A stretch of DNA of 64,000 bases, from the NCBI GenBank assembly GCA_024743175.1, contig JANSXA010000002.1:248001-312000 (forward strand), given 5' to 3'. Made by a program: the position numbers and the translations under genes. Positions 8,926-18,166 of the stretch are shown one piece after another. The notes under the pieces were generated by a model, which was not told the DNA's origin, ran no database searches, and was given only the letters and a program-made list of their open reading frames with translations. Numbering within the stretch: position 1 is the first letter of the stretch; the number at the start of each line of letters is the position of its first letter. Origin of the DNA: Pseudomonadaceae bacterium. GTDB lineage: Bacteria > Pseudomonadota > Gammaproteobacteria > Pseudomonadales > Azotimanducaceae.

Positions 8926-11556
8926 TTAGGTTTGCGGGTCAGCGTCTGTATCAGGTTCAGCATCAGCTGAAGATTCAGCCTCTGAGGCTGCCTGCGCCGC
9001 AGCGCCTGCCTCATGAACAACGGCCTCTGCGATACGCTCCACACTATTTAAGAGCTCACCGTTTCTGACATTAATAAGACGCACACCCTGGGTATTACGA
9101 CCCAGCTCAGATACCTGATCCGCAGCCGTGCGCACCAGCGTACCCATATTACTGATCAGCATCAGCTCATCACCCGGGAAAACCTGCACTGCCCCCACCA
9201 TGGCGCCATTACGATCGCTGGTCTGCATGGCAATAACCCCCTGGCCACCACGCCCTTTGACAGGATATTCGTCTATGGGTGTGCGTTTGCCATAACCATT
9301 TTCACTGGCGGTCAGCATCGTGCCGCCTGCCGCAGGAATAATCAGAGAAATCACGCGCTGCCCGGATTGCAGGCGGATACCGCGAACGCCTTTAGCAGTA
9401 CGACCCATTGCGCGCACGTCAGATTCTTTGAACCGCACTGCTTTACCTGCACTGCTGCACAACATCACGTCGCTGGAACCACTGGTGATAGCCACACCAA
9501 CCAGGGTGTTGCCCTCTTCCAGGTCCAATGCAATCAGGCCACTGGGACGGGGCCGGGAAAACTGTTCCAGCGGGGTTTTCTTCACCGTGCCGTTGGCTGT
9601 AGCCATGAACACAAAGTGATCCGAAGCGTATTCGCTCACCGGCATGATGGCTGTGATGCGCTCCTGGGCGGCCAGCGGCAGAATATTAATCATAGGACGG
9701 CCTTTTGCACCTCGACTGCCCTGGGGAATCTGGAAAGCTTTCAGCCAGTAGACTTTGCCCACATCAGAGAAACACAGCAGCTGGTCGTGTGAATTCGCAA
9801 TAACCAGGTGTTCAACAAAATCTTCATCTTTCACCGAGGTGGCCGCTTTACCTACGCCACCGCGGCGCTGTGCCTGATAGATATCCAACGGTTGGGTTTT
9901 GCCATATCCCTGATGGGAAATGGTGACTACAAGCTCTTCTTCATTGATCAGGTCTTCTACGGACAGGTCCTGCTGAGTTGCGACAATCTCAGTACGTCGC
10001 TCATCGCCGTAGTTCTTTTTAATTTCATTCAGCTCGTCGCGAATGACCGACAGCAGACGCTCGTGAGAACCAAGAATGTCCAGCAGGTCCGCGATTTCAT
10101 CCAACACACCTTTATAGTCCGCCATGAGCTTATCCTGCTCCATCGCGGTTAACCGGTGCAGTCGGATTTCCAATATCGCCTGCGCCTGTTCTTCGGTCAG
10201 ACGATACAGATTATCGGTAAACCCGAAGTCTTCGCTGAGACCATCAGGGCGGCAGGCATCAGAGCCCACTTCACTGAGCAGATCAAACAGCGCTTCAGCC
10301 ACCCAGCGCCGCTCCATCAATGCAGTGCGCGCATCCACAGCAGAGGCTGAGTTTTTGATCAGTTCAATAACGTCATCAATATTGGCCAGCGCGACAGCCT
10401 GACCTTCAAGAATGTGGCCGCGTTGACGTGCGCGACGCAACAGATACAACGTTCTGCGCGTGACTACTTCTTTGCGGTGCTGCAGGAATGCTTCGAGCAT
10501 TTCCTTCAGGTTCAGCAGCTTTGGCTGACCATCTACCAGTGCCACACAGTTAATACCAAACACCTGCTGCAACTGCGTCTGGCTGTAAAGGTTATTCAAC
10601 ACCACGTCGCCGGAATCGCCGCGACGAATTTCAATAACCACGCGTAAGCCGTCTTTATCCGACTCGTCGCGCAGTTCGGTAATGCCGTCGATCTTCTTCT
10701 CTTTGACCAACTCGGCAATTTTCTCAATCAGCTTGGATTTGTTCAGCTGATAGGGAATTTCGTGAATGATAATGCGATCGCGGCCATTCTTGAGCTCAAC
10801 CACCTCGGCTCGGGCGCGGACATAAATACGGCCGCGACCCGTGCGATATGCCTGCACGATACCGGCACGACCATTAATGATGCCCGCAGTGGGGAAATCC
10901 GGCCCGCTGATGTGCTGCATCAGACCATCGATACTGATGCCGCCGTCGTCCAGCAATGCCAGCGTGGCGTCTATGACTTCCGTCAGGTTATGCGGCGGAA
11001 TATTTGTCGCCATACCTACCGCAATACCGGAACTACCATTGATCAGAAGATTGGGTACCCGCGTTGGCAGGACTTCCGGCATGCTCAGGGTTTCGTCGTA
11101 GTTCGGTACAAAGTCGACGGTGTCTTTATCCAGGTCCGCGAGCAGTTCCGCCGCCATTTTCGACATGCGGATCTCGGTATACCGCATGGCCGCCGGCGGA
11201 TCGCCGTCTATCGATCCAAAGTTACCCTGGCCGTCGACCAGCAGATAACGCATGGAAAAGTCCTGCGCCATGCGCACCGCGGTTTCATAAACCGCGCTGT
11301 CGCCGTGGGGGTGATACTTACCAATAACCTCACCTACCACACGTGCAGACTTCACGTAGGGACGGTTGTAGGTGTTATTGAGCTCACTCATGGCAAACAG
11401 CACACGTTTGTGAACCGGCTTCAAACCATCGCGAACGTCTGGTAGAGCACGGCCCACAATGACGCTCATTGCGTAGGCCAGATAGGACTGACGCAACTCG
11501 TCTTCGATGTTTACCGGGTGGATATCTTTATTGTTTTCTGAACCGATTTCGGACAT
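8926..11556 (-). CDS. gyrA: DNA gyrase subunit A
   Basis: This 876-residue type II topoisomerase subunit has the winged-helix/tower region with the catalytic tyrosine in AAMRYTEIR, and a C-terminal beta-pinwheel of repeated blades containing the GyrA-box-type motif RRGGVGKA. It ends in an acidic tail ([12 protein letters not shown]). In the quinolone-determining region the serine equivalent to E. coli Ser83 is present (Ser87 here). The position equivalent to E. coli Asp87 is Glu91, which may be natural in this lineage. It is the first gene of the long leftward block and is divergent from mtaD. Confidence 0.98.
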   Translation of the reverse strand: MSEIGSENNKDIHPVNIEDELRQSYLAYAMSVIVGRALPDVRDGLKPVHKRVLFAMSELNNTYNRPYVKSARVVGEVIGKYHPHGDSAVYETAVRMAQDFSMRYLLVDGQGNFGSIDGDPPAAMRYTEIRMSKMAAELLADLDKDTVDFVPNYDETLSMPEVLPTRVPNLLINGSSGIAVGMATNIPPHNLTEVIDATLALLDDGGISIDGLMQHISGPDFPTAGIINGRAGIVQAYRTGRGRIYVRARAEVVELKNGRDRIIIHEIPYQLNKSKLIEKIAELVKEKKIDGITELRDESDKDGLRVVIEIRRGDSGDVVLNNLYSQTQLQQVFGINCVALVDGQPKLLNLKEMLEAFLQHRKEVVTRRTLYLLRRARQRGHILEGQAVALANIDDVIELIKNSASAVDARTALMERRWVAEALFDLLSEVGSDACRPDGLSEDFGFTDNLYRLTEEQAQAILEIRLHRLTAMEQDKLMADYKGVLDEIADLLDILGSHERLLSVIRDELNEIKKNYGDERRTEIVATQQDLSVEDLINEEELVVTISHQGYGKTQPLDIYQAQRRGGVGKAATSVKDEDFVEHLVIANSHDQLLCFSDVGKVYWLKAFQIPQGSRGAKGRPMINILPLAAQERITAIMPVSEYASDHFVFMATANGTVKKTPLEQFSRPRPSGLIALDLEEGNTLVGVAITSGSSDVMLCSSAGKAVRFKESDVRAMGRTAKGVRGIRLQSGQRVISLIIPAAGGTMLTASENGYGKRTPIDEYPVKGRGGQGVIAMQTSDRNGAMVGAVQVFPGDELMLISNMGTLVRTAADQVSELGRNTQGVRLINVRNGELLNSVERIAEAVVHEAGAAAQAASEAESSADAEPDTDADPQT

Positions 11557-11584
11557 GCAAAACTAGCGTGAATAAAAGGCGCAA

Positions 11585-11593
11585 ATTTTATCA
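11585..11593 (-). promoter_or_regulatory. Candidate extended -10 promoter for gyrA
   Basis: On the reverse strand the sequence TGATAAAAT matches the extended -10 form TGnTATAAT in five of six hexamer bases. No good -35 hexamer is visible 17 bp upstream, which fits an extended -10 promoter. Transcription would begin about 20 bases before the gyrA ATG at 11556. Confidence 0.45.
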
Positions 11594-11628
11594 CGATTCA
11601 CCGGAATGGGCTGTTTTTTATGAGATTT

Positions 11629-11656
11629 TTGGTTGTCTGGAAAGTACCGCTATACT
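11629..11656 (+). promoter_or_regulatory. Candidate mtaD promoter giving a leaderless mRNA
   Basis: TTGGTT at 11629-11634 and TATACT at 11651-11656 are separated by 16 bp. The usual start point 7 bases after the -10 falls on the A of the mtaD ATG at 11663. There is no Shine-Dalgarno sequence between the -10 box and the ATG. The promoter lies back to back with that of gyrA. Confidence 0.5.
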
Positions 11657-11662
11657 CCGCCG

Positions 11663-12979
11663 ATGAAATCATGCGACTTAATCATCAGCGCCCCCTGGGT
11701 GCTGCCGGTTGCACCGGAAAATGCAGCTTTATCTGAGCATAGTGTGGCCATCAGCGGTGAGACGATCATCGCTATCGGCCTGACCGACGACATCCTGCAG
11801 AATTATTCAGCCGCAGACCACCTTAAGTTGACTCATCACATCGTTCTCCCGGGCCTGATCAACACACACTGCCACAGCGCCATGACGCTGCTGCGCGGCG
11901 CTGGCGAAGACCAACCGCTGAAAGCCTGGCTGGAAGAGACCATCTGGCCACTGGAAGCTGCGGTGATGAATGACGAATACGTCACCCTGGGTACGCAACT
12001 GGCGGTTGCCGAAATGCTGCTTTGTGGCACCACCACATTCTCGGATATGTATTTTCTGCCCGAAAAAGTTGCCGAAGTCTGTCTGGACATCGGCATTCGC
12101 GCACAACTTTCCTTCCCGATCATTGAGTTTGCCAATGCCTGGAGCAGCAGTGCTGATGACGCACTGGACAAAGGGCTGGCGTTGCACGATCAGCTTAAAG
12201 ACAACAAGCTGGTTCACGTCGCGCTTGGACCACATTCCGGATACAGCCTGAGCGCGGCAGAGCTTGAACACATTGCCGAAGTGGGTTTGCGGCAGAACCT
12301 GCCGATACAGATACACCTGCACGAAACCGCACAGGAAGTTGCCGATGCGCATCAATCCATGGGACAAAGCTGGATCGAGCGTTGTGCGGAGATAGGCATG
12401 CTGGGATCTCATGTGCAGGCTGTGCACATGACCCAGGTCAGTGAGGCAGAACTCAAGCTGATTGCAGATACCGACACCCGGGTTGTGCACTGTCCGACCT
12501 CAAATCTTAAACTGGCATCTGGTTATTGCCCCACCACCGCGCTGCGGGAAGCAGGTGTTACGGTCGCCCTGGGCACTGATGGTGCAGCTTCAAACAACCG
12601 CCTCAATCTGTTTGCCGAGGCGCGTATGGCAAGCCTGCTGGCCAAACATGCCGGTCAGAATGCGGCGGCGGCCACCGCGCAGGAGATGTTGTACATGGCC
12701 ACGATGGGTGGTGCACGCGCGCTGGGTATGGAGAGCGTGACCGGTTCACTGGAAGCTGGCAAAGCGGCAGACCTGATTGCCGTCGACATCAACAGTCTCG
12801 GCATGCTGCCGATGTATAATCCGTTTGCCGCGTTGATCCACGGCGACGCCGGCAACGCGGTCAGCCATACATATGTGGCCGGTAGAGCTCTGGTCGCCGA
12901 TGGCCAGCTGACCCCTGACTCTATAACCAATTTGGCGCAACGGGTGCAGAGCTGGCACGCTGTACGCCGCCCGATTTGA
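11663..12979 (+). CDS. mtaD: 5-methylthioadenosine / S-adenosylhomocysteine deaminase (TRZ/ATZ family)
   Basis: An amidohydrolase of 438 residues with the expected metal ligands: NTHCHSAMTLL, IHLHETAQEV and LGTDGAASNN. Members deaminate the adenine ring of 5'-methylthioadenosine or S-adenosylhomocysteine in purine and methionine salvage. The mtaD-ubiG pairing is the Pseudomonas arrangement. The frame extends upstream to a TTG at 11633, but the ATG at 11663 gives the family N-terminus and lies at the predicted transcription start. Substrate choice among related deaminases (guanine, MTA, SAH) is inferred from context. Confidence 0.88.
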   Translation: MKSCDLIISAPWVLPVAPENAALSEHSVAISGETIIAIGLTDDILQNYSAADHLKLTHHIVLPGLINTHCHSAMTLLRGAGEDQPLKAWLEETIWPLEAAVMNDEYVTLGTQLAVAEMLLCGTTTFSDMYFLPEKVAEVCLDIGIRAQLSFPIIEFANAWSSSADDALDKGLALHDQLKDNKLVHVALGPHSGYSLSAAELEHIAEVGLRQNLPIQIHLHETAQEVADAHQSMGQSWIERCAEIGMLGSHVQAVHMTQVSEAELKLIADTDTRVVHCPTSNLKLASGYCPTTALREAGVTVALGTDGAASNNRLNLFAEARMASLLAKHAGQNAAAATAQEMLYMATMGGARALGMESVTGSLEAGKAADLIAVDINSLGMLPMYNPFAALIHGDAGNAVSHTYVAGRALVADGQLTPDSITNLAQRVQSWHAVRRPI

Positions 12980-13023
12980 GCCGCTCCGATTTAACAAACG
13001 CCGACTGAAAGAACAGAGACCTC

Positions 13024-13743
13024 ATGAGTGAAAGTGAAAACGTCGATCGTGACGAGATAGAGAAGTTTGATGCCCTCGCGCATCGCTGGTGGGACCCTAA
13101 CGGCGACTTTAAGCCGCTACATGATATCAATCCGAAGCGTGTGCAATATATCGCCGAACGCAGCGACCTCAACAGCGGTCCTGTTGTAGATATCGGCTGC
13201 GGCGGCGGCATCCTGACCGAAGCACTTGCCAGTCTCGGCGCTGACGTCACCGGGGTGGATATGGCCGGCAAAGCCCTCAGCGTAGCGCGTCTGCACGCTC
13301 TGGAGAGCGGCGTTGATGTGACTTATCTGGAGGGTACCGCAGAGGCACTGGCGCAGAGTCATGCGGAACACTTTCACACGGTCACCTGCCTGGAGATGCT
13401 GGAACACGTGACCAGCTACGCCTCCACGATTGCCGCCTGCGCAGCAGTGACCGCACCCGGTGGGAATCTGTTTTTCTCCACCATCAACCGCAATCCCAAG
13501 GCTTACGCACTTCTGATTCTGGGCGCTGAATATGTGCTCAACCTGCTGCCCCGAGGTACTCATGACTATGCCAAATTCATCAAGCCGTCAGAACTGTCAG
13601 CTGCGATCCGGGCAGCTGGCCTCGACGTAGTAGATATCAGCGGCATGACCTACAACCCGTTTACCCGGACCAGCGCTGTTGGTCGCGATGTTGATGCCAA
13701 TTACATTGTGCATGCGACCAAGCCGTTGAATGACAACCTGTAG
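13024..13743 (+). CDS. ubiG: Ubiquinone biosynthesis O-methyltransferase UbiG
   Basis: This 239-residue SAM-dependent methyltransferase contains RWWDPNGDFKPLHDINP, typical of UbiG, motif I VDIGCGGGILTEAL, and CLEMLEHV. It performs both O-methylations in ubiquinone synthesis, associating with the membrane-bound Ubi complex. It starts 44 bp after mtaD. In Pseudomonas the next gene is mupP (a MurNAc-6-phosphate phosphatase); here yciK follows after 12 bp and mupP is absent. Confidence 0.96.
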   Translation: MSESENVDRDEIEKFDALAHRWWDPNGDFKPLHDINPKRVQYIAERSDLNSGPVVDIGCGGGILTEALASLGADVTGVDMAGKALSVARLHALESGVDVTYLEGTAEALAQSHAEHFHTVTCLEMLEHVTSYASTIAACAAVTAPGGNLFFSTINRNPKAYALLILGAEYVLNLLPRGTHDYAKFIKPSELSAAIRAAGLDVVDISGMTYNPFTRTSAVGRDVDANYIVHATKPLNDNL

Positions 13744-13755
13744 CGACGAAACAGC

Positions 13756-14583
13756 ATGAATGAATTGTTAGATAAAATCGAGACAAGCTACCCGGCATTA
13801 GCTTCGGCAGCAGCCGACTGGCGTTACCAGCCGGAGCCAGGCCTGTTAGCAGGCCGCAACATTCTGGTAACCGGCGCCGGCGCAGGTATCGGCGCAGCGG
13901 CTGCAAAAAGTTTTGCCTGTTATGGCGCAAACGTGATTCTGCTGGGTCGCAGCCGCAAACCCCTGGAAGACGTCTTCGACTGGATCGAGCAACATACCAA
14001 CACACAAGCGGTGATAGTGCCTTGTGATCTTGAGCTGCTGGATGCCGGCGCAACTCACGCGCTGCACGCTGCTATTTCTGAAAACTACGGCATTCTGCAC
14101 GGTCTGCTGCACAATGCATCAAGACTGGGCCCCAAGGTTCCACTGGAGCATTACCCCATTGAGGAATGGCTGCGCGTCATGCAAACCAATGTGAATGCGC
14201 CTTTTATCCTCACCCATACCCTGTTCGATCTGCTGGATGCTGCTGACGAAGCGTGTGTGATCAACACATCTTCTTCCGTCGGGCGGCAAGGTCGTGCCTA
14301 CTGGGGCGCATATGCAGTGAGTAAGTTTGCCACTGAAGGTTTCAGCCAGGTGCTGGCAGATGAAACTGAATCTGCAGGGCGGATTCGTGTCTACAGCGTA
14401 AATCCCGGCGGCACCCGCACAGCCATGCGCAAAGCGGCTTATCCACTGGAGGACCCGGCAACGCTGCCCAGTCCGGAGCAGCATATGGATTTATATCTCT
14501 ATCTGATGGCCGGCAGTCGCAGCGGCAAAACCTTGCCGGCAACCGGTGCACAACTGGACGCACGAACCTGGGAGTGCCAATAA
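13756..14583 (+). CDS. yciK: YciK-family short-chain dehydrogenase
   Basis: A 275-residue SDR enzyme. The NAD(P)-binding loop is VTGAGAGIGAAAA, the structural NA is in LLHNASRLGP, the catalytic Ser lies in INTSSSVGRQG and the YxxxK pair in WGAYAVSKFATEG. The N-terminal extension of about 30 residues (LDKIETSYPALASA) before the Rossmann fold is characteristic of the YciK group. The physiological substrate of YciK is not established. It is cotranscribed with ubiG (12-bp gap), which is conserved but of unknown meaning. Confidence 0.85.
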   Translation: MNELLDKIETSYPALASAAADWRYQPEPGLLAGRNILVTGAGAGIGAAAAKSFACYGANVILLGRSRKPLEDVFDWIEQHTNTQAVIVPCDLELLDAGATHALHAAISENYGILHGLLHNASRLGPKVPLEHYPIEEWLRVMQTNVNAPFILTHTLFDLLDAADEACVINTSSSVGRQGRAYWGAYAVSKFATEGFSQVLADETESAGRIRVYSVNPGGTRTAMRKAAYPLEDPATLPSPEQHMDLYLYLMAGSRSGKTLPATGAQLDARTWECQ

Positions 14584-14648
14584 ACCGACTGGAAAACGTC
14601 AAAGTGTTGACAGTTTTCATGCCGTGGAAAGCTAACTCCTTGATTTTA

Positions 14649-14676
14649 TTGACCCCAAAAGCTGGCACAGTATTTG
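14649..14676 (+). promoter_or_regulatory. Candidate promoter for the degenerate GGDEF gene
   Basis: TTGACC at 14649-14654 and TATTTG at 14671-14676 are 16 bp apart within the 164-bp gap between yciK and the next gene. A perfect TTGACA occurs at 14607-14612 but has only a weak GCTAAC downstream. Either implies that the GGDEF-like gene is transcribed separately from yciK. Confidence 0.35.
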
Positions 14677-14747
14677 TAAAGCACTGTGTATATCGCGTTT
14701 AACAAAAACGTCTACACAACCAGCAGTATGAGTTTAAAGAAGCGGAC

Positions 14748-15686
14748 ATGAGTAAAAATACGTCATCCAGATCGACCCGACTGAACGCCCCCGGCAAACA
14801 ACCGGAATTTTTCGACGATCGCACTGCATTGCAGCTGGTGCAGGCGTTTGGCCAGGAGGCTGAACTTGAACCGTTGCTGTCGCTGCTGTTTGCGCAACAG
14901 CGGGCAACTGCTGAGGTTCGCGGGCTACGATATGTTTACCGGCCCCTGGGCATTGACCTGAACTACGGAGAACGCGCCGAAGTCGAGGGTGAATACAATC
15001 TGACCTTCCGCGACATGCCACTGGGTACACTGACGCTGTATTTCCCCACCGGCCAGAATGAACAGAGTGTGCAGACCTGTGAAGACCTTGTATCACTGGC
15101 TTTTTCTTCGATCCGCAACGCGGTCACCACATTGGAGCTTCGTCAGAAACCCCAGGGCATTAACGCAATGGAGCGTGCGGCGCTGACTGCGGTCAACACG
15201 CCCCGAAACAAACAGGACAAGGCGCCGGGCGCAAAGCAAACCGGAGAGGCCAAACACGATGCGCTGATCCTGCTGGGATTGGATCACTTTCCAACAATTC
15301 AGAGTCGAGACGGCGAAGAGTGGGCACAGGTGCTGATGTCCAGCGTGCATGAACAGATCCGCGAAGGTCTGCGCAACGCTGACGGCGTCTACCATATAGG
15401 TGATGATCTGATAGCTGTACTGTTACCAAACACCAGTTCAGAACAGGCAGAGCAGGTTGCGAAAAAGATACGTACGCTGGTTGCCAGCCTGCATCTGCGC
15501 GGCGACCCGAAGACAGAGCAGCTGACCGCCTGTATGGGACTGGCTGACGCCACCCACGCAAAAACGGCAGAAGATGTGATGAGTAACGCACAGTGCGCCC
15601 TGGCAGCGGCTCGCGCACAGGGCAATAATCAGATTCTGTATTACCAGCCTGAGCTGGCAGAGACTCAGCCCTTTAAATCCGGATAA
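14748..15686 (+). CDS. GGDEF-like protein with degenerate active site
   Basis: This 312-residue soluble protein has an N-terminal alpha/beta region (about 25-140) resembling a sensory domain, a linker rich in Lys, Gln and Ala (about 140-165), and a C-terminal domain (about 170-305) shaped like GGDEF. Within that fold LGLDHFPTIQSRDGEEWAQ replaces the usual DxDxFKxxND, and HIGDDLI stands where RxGGDEF should be. Catalytic cyclase activity is therefore unlikely. A diguanylate cyclase gene occupies the equivalent place between yciK and rluB in Pseudomonas. The last 22 bp overlap the convergent rluB gene. It may be a c-di-GMP or nucleotide sensor; no function is established. Confidence 0.7.
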   Translation: MSKNTSSRSTRLNAPGKQPEFFDDRTALQLVQAFGQEAELEPLLSLLFAQQRATAEVRGLRYVYRPLGIDLNYGERAEVEGEYNLTFRDMPLGTLTLYFPTGQNEQSVQTCEDLVSLAFSSIRNAVTTLELRQKPQGINAMERAALTAVNTPRNKQDKAPGAKQTGEAKHDALILLGLDHFPTIQSRDGEEWAQVLMSSVHEQIREGLRNADGVYHIGDDLIAVLLPNTSSEQAEQVAKKIRTLVASLHLRGDPKTEQLTACMGLADATHAKTAEDVMSNAQCALAAARAQGNNQILYYQPELAETQPFKSG

Positions 15687-16525
15687 GGCAGCAGGCAGGT
15701 GGTTTTTGCGACGCGGGCGCGTCGCGTCTGAGCCTGACTTTTCTGCGGGGCACGGTAGTTCAGACCCAGCATTTTATATAAGCTGCGTAGATCTTCGGTC
15801 TGCAACAAAGCCCACTGGCGGTTACGCAGCCAGGACGGCAGAACCACAGGCCCATAGCGCACTCTTTTCAACCTGCTGACCACACACCCTACGCTTTCAA
15901 ACAAGCGCCGCACTTCCCGGTTTTTGCCCTCCATCAACACCACGTGATACCAATGGTTGCGGTTACCGCCATTGAAGTAGCGTATATCACTGAAGCGCAT
16001 CAACTCGCCATCGACTTCAACGCCGGCGCGCAAACGGGCCAGAACGTCATCTTCAAGTTCAGCATTGATGCGTACCGCGTACTCCCGATCCAGACCTGTA
16101 GAGGGATGCATGAGCTTGTGCGCCAGAGACCCATCGTTAGTCAACAGCAGTAAACCCGTGGTTTGCATATCCAGGCGACCTATACTGATCCAGCGACTGC
16201 CGCGCAGATTAGGCAGGCTGTCGAAAACTGTTGGCCGGCCTTCTTCATCACGTCTGGAACACACCACACCTGAAGCCTTGTTCATGATGATGACTTCCGG
16301 ATTGGTCTGCGCGTTCAAGCTGACCAGAGCACCATCAAACTTGATGCGATCTGCCGTTGTTACACGCTGACCGACGTGGGCTATCTCGTCGTTAACAGAT
16401 ACACGTCCAGCTTCAATCCATCCTTCAATCTGACGTCTGGAGCCAATGCCGGCGGTTGCCAGAATTTTATGGATTTTTTCCGGGACCAGTGGCGCTTGTT
16501 CGGGTTGTGGCGGTTTGCGGGACAC
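15665..16525 (-). CDS. rluB: 23S rRNA pseudouridine synthase B (RluB type)
   Basis: An N-terminal S4 RNA-binding domain (KILATAGIGSRRQIEGWIEA) is followed by an RsuA/RluB-type catalytic domain with the active-site aspartate in ISIGRLDMQTTGLLLLTNDG. In E. coli RluB converts U2605 of 23S rRNA. The 286-residue length and the scpA-scpB-rluB order fit RluB rather than RluE or RluF. The start is GTG, 14 bp after the end of scpB. The 3' end overlaps the convergent GGDEF-like gene by 22 bp. Confidence 0.93.
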   Translation of the reverse strand: MSRKPPQPEQAPLVPEKIHKILATAGIGSRRQIEGWIEAGRVSVNDEIAHVGQRVTTADRIKFDGALVSLNAQTNPEVIIMNKASGVVCSRRDEEGRPTVFDSLPNLRGSRWISIGRLDMQTTGLLLLTNDGSLAHKLMHPSTGLDREYAVRINAELEDDVLARLRAGVEVDGELMRFSDIRYFNGGNRNHWYHVVLMEGKNREVRRLFESVGCVVSRLKRVRYGPVVLPSWLRNRQWALLQTEDLRSLYKMLGLNYRAPQKSQAQTRRARVAKTTCLLPYPDLKG

Positions 16526-16539
16526 CTGTGCAGCCTCAA

Positions 16540-17202
16540 TTAGTTGGAAGGACTCGCACCGGAGTGCAACTGCACCACATCTGCAGATTCGGGATCAGTT
16601 TCGGGATCGTCTGTTGTCTGCACCGCAACAGTAATGCTTTCGTCAGGCTCGACCAGCGCAGGCTCAATCAGGGCGCGGATTTCTGCCAAGGGTGGCAGCT
16701 CAGTGAGCGCCTGCAGATTAAAATAGTCGAGAAACGTTTTTGTTGTGCCATACAGAGAAGGTCGGCCTGGCACTTCCCGCTGGCCAACCACACGAATCCA
16801 ATCTCTCTCAACCAGGGTGCGCATGATATTCTGACTGACGCTGACACCGCGCACCTGCTCAATATCGCCACGTGTGACCGGCTGTTTGTAAGCCACCAGC
16901 GCAAGGGTTTCCAGCAGTGCACGGGTGTATCTGGGGGGTTTCTCATCCCACAAACGGCTCACCCATTCGCTTAATTCCTGGCGCACCTGGTAACGATAGC
17001 CTGACGCTACACGTTTCAGTTCCACACCGCGATCAGCGCTGTCTTCCTGCAGGGCTTTAAGCGCCTCGCGCACCTGCCTGGTGGCATTCTCCTCGTCCAG
17101 CTCACCAGGCCCGAACAGCTTGGTTAAGTTGGCGACGGTCAACGGACCATCTGAGGCCAGTAAGGCTGCCTCTATAATGCGTTGTATCTGCGCCTCATCC
17201 AT
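16540..17202 (-). CDS. scpB: Segregation and condensation protein B
   Basis: A 220-residue protein with two winged-helix regions typical of ScpB (IIEAALLASDGPLTVANL; ALVAYKQPVTRGDIEQVRGV; GRPSLYGTTKTFLDYF). ScpB dimers bind ScpA and bridge SMC in chromosome condensation. Its ATG begins directly after the scpA stop codon with no gap, so the two are translationally coupled. An smc gene is not in the window. Confidence 0.95.
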   Translation of the reverse strand: MDEAQIQRIIEAALLASDGPLTVANLTKLFGPGELDEENATRQVREALKALQEDSADRGVELKRVASGYRYQVRQELSEWVSRLWDEKPPRYTRALLETLALVAYKQPVTRGDIEQVRGVSVSQNIMRTLVERDWIRVVGQREVPGRPSLYGTTKTFLDYFNLQALTELPPLAEIRALIEPALVEPDESITVAVQTTDDPETDPESADVVQLHSGASPSN

Positions 17203-18132
17203 TTATCTGTCCTCGTCGCTGTCTGCGTCTGCATCGGCATCAACGGCCGCTTCCATATCTGAATCTGCTTCACCACCATAGTTGGTATTGAATACGGGGG
17301 CATGATCAACCACCCCGGATGCACCCCGCACGTGAATAGGTGCAAATGCTTCTGCCTGCACAAATTCAACCAGCGCCTCACGCACCAGTTCCATGATGGC
17401 CAGGAAGGTCACGATCACGCCCATCCGACCTTCTGAAGGCTGAAACAAATCGCCGAAGTCGACAAAGCCGTCCTGAGAATTAACCAGCGCCAGCACATCA
17501 CCCATCCGCTCGCGCACAGACAGCGGTTCAAACTTCACCTCGTGCTTCTGGAACATCTCCGCCCGGCGCAGTACAGCAGCCAGCGCGGTCAACACTTCTT
17601 TCAGATCAACTTCCGGATCCGCATGCTGCTTAACCAGGTCCGGTTTGCTGGCCGCCACATCAAACAGGTCACGTTCCATGCGCGGCAGCTCATCAATGCC
17701 TTCGGCAGCGGTTTTTATCTGCTCATATTCCTGCAGCCGACGTATCAGTTCCGCGCGCGGATCACCCTCTTCTTCTTCCAGAGACTCCGGGCGGGGTAAT
17801 AACATGCGCGATTTGATCTCAGCCAGCATCGCGGCCATTAACAGGTATTCGCCGGCAAGTTCGAGCTGCAACGCCTGCATGAGATCGATGTAACCCATGT
17901 ACTGACGGGTGATCTCGGCAACTTTGATATTCAGAATATCCAGATTCTGTCGCCGAATCAGATATAACAGAAGGTCCAGCGGCCCTTCGAAGGTTTCCAG
18001 GAAAACCTCCAGCGCTTCAGGCGGTATATACAGGTCGGTAGGCAGCTGGGTAACCGCTTCACCCCGAACAACAGCGATGGTGGCGCTGTCTGCGGTGCGT
18101 GCCTGTTGCAACTGGCCAACGGATTCGTTCAT
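17203..18132 (-). CDS. scpA: Segregation and condensation protein A (kleisin)
   Basis: The 309-residue kleisin has the N-terminal signature FEGPLDLLLYLIRRQNLDI with AEITRQYMGYI, a central acidic linker, and a C-terminal winged helix (GVIVTFLAIMELVREALVEF). An extra N-terminal stretch of about 38 residues precedes the core, and the C-terminus is acidic (DADADADSDEDR). It abuts scpB downstream and starts 34 bp after trpS, so trpS-scpA-scpB-rluB is probably one operon. Confidence 0.95.
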   Translation of the reverse strand: MNESVGQLQQARTADSATIAVVRGEAVTQLPTDLYIPPEALEVFLETFEGPLDLLLYLIRRQNLDILNIKVAEITRQYMGYIDLMQALQLELAGEYLLMAAMLAEIKSRMLLPRPESLEEEEGDPRAELIRRLQEYEQIKTAAEGIDELPRMERDLFDVAASKPDLVKQHADPEVDLKEVLTALAAVLRRAEMFQKHEVKFEPLSVRERMGDVLALVNSQDGFVDFGDLFQPSEGRMGVIVTFLAIMELVREALVEFVQAEAFAPIHVRGASGVVDHAPVFNTNYGGEADSDMEAAVDADADADSDEDR

Positions 18133-18166
18133 ATGATTCTCACTGTCGCCAACATTGTCTGTTGGA

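Noticed and set aside
9320-9619. 99-codon + strand frame opposite the gyrA C-terminal domain
   Set aside because: Antisense to the beta-pinwheel repeats; no motif, no start signal.
10762-11445. 227-codon open frame on the + strand within gyrA
   Set aside because: It is antisense to strongly conserved gyrA sequence, has no recognisable domain and no credible ribosome-binding site. It is a shadow of gyrA codon structure.
11807-12490. 227-codon reverse-strand frame opposite mtaD
   Set aside because: Antisense to the amidohydrolase core, Cys/His-rich random-looking translation, no start context.
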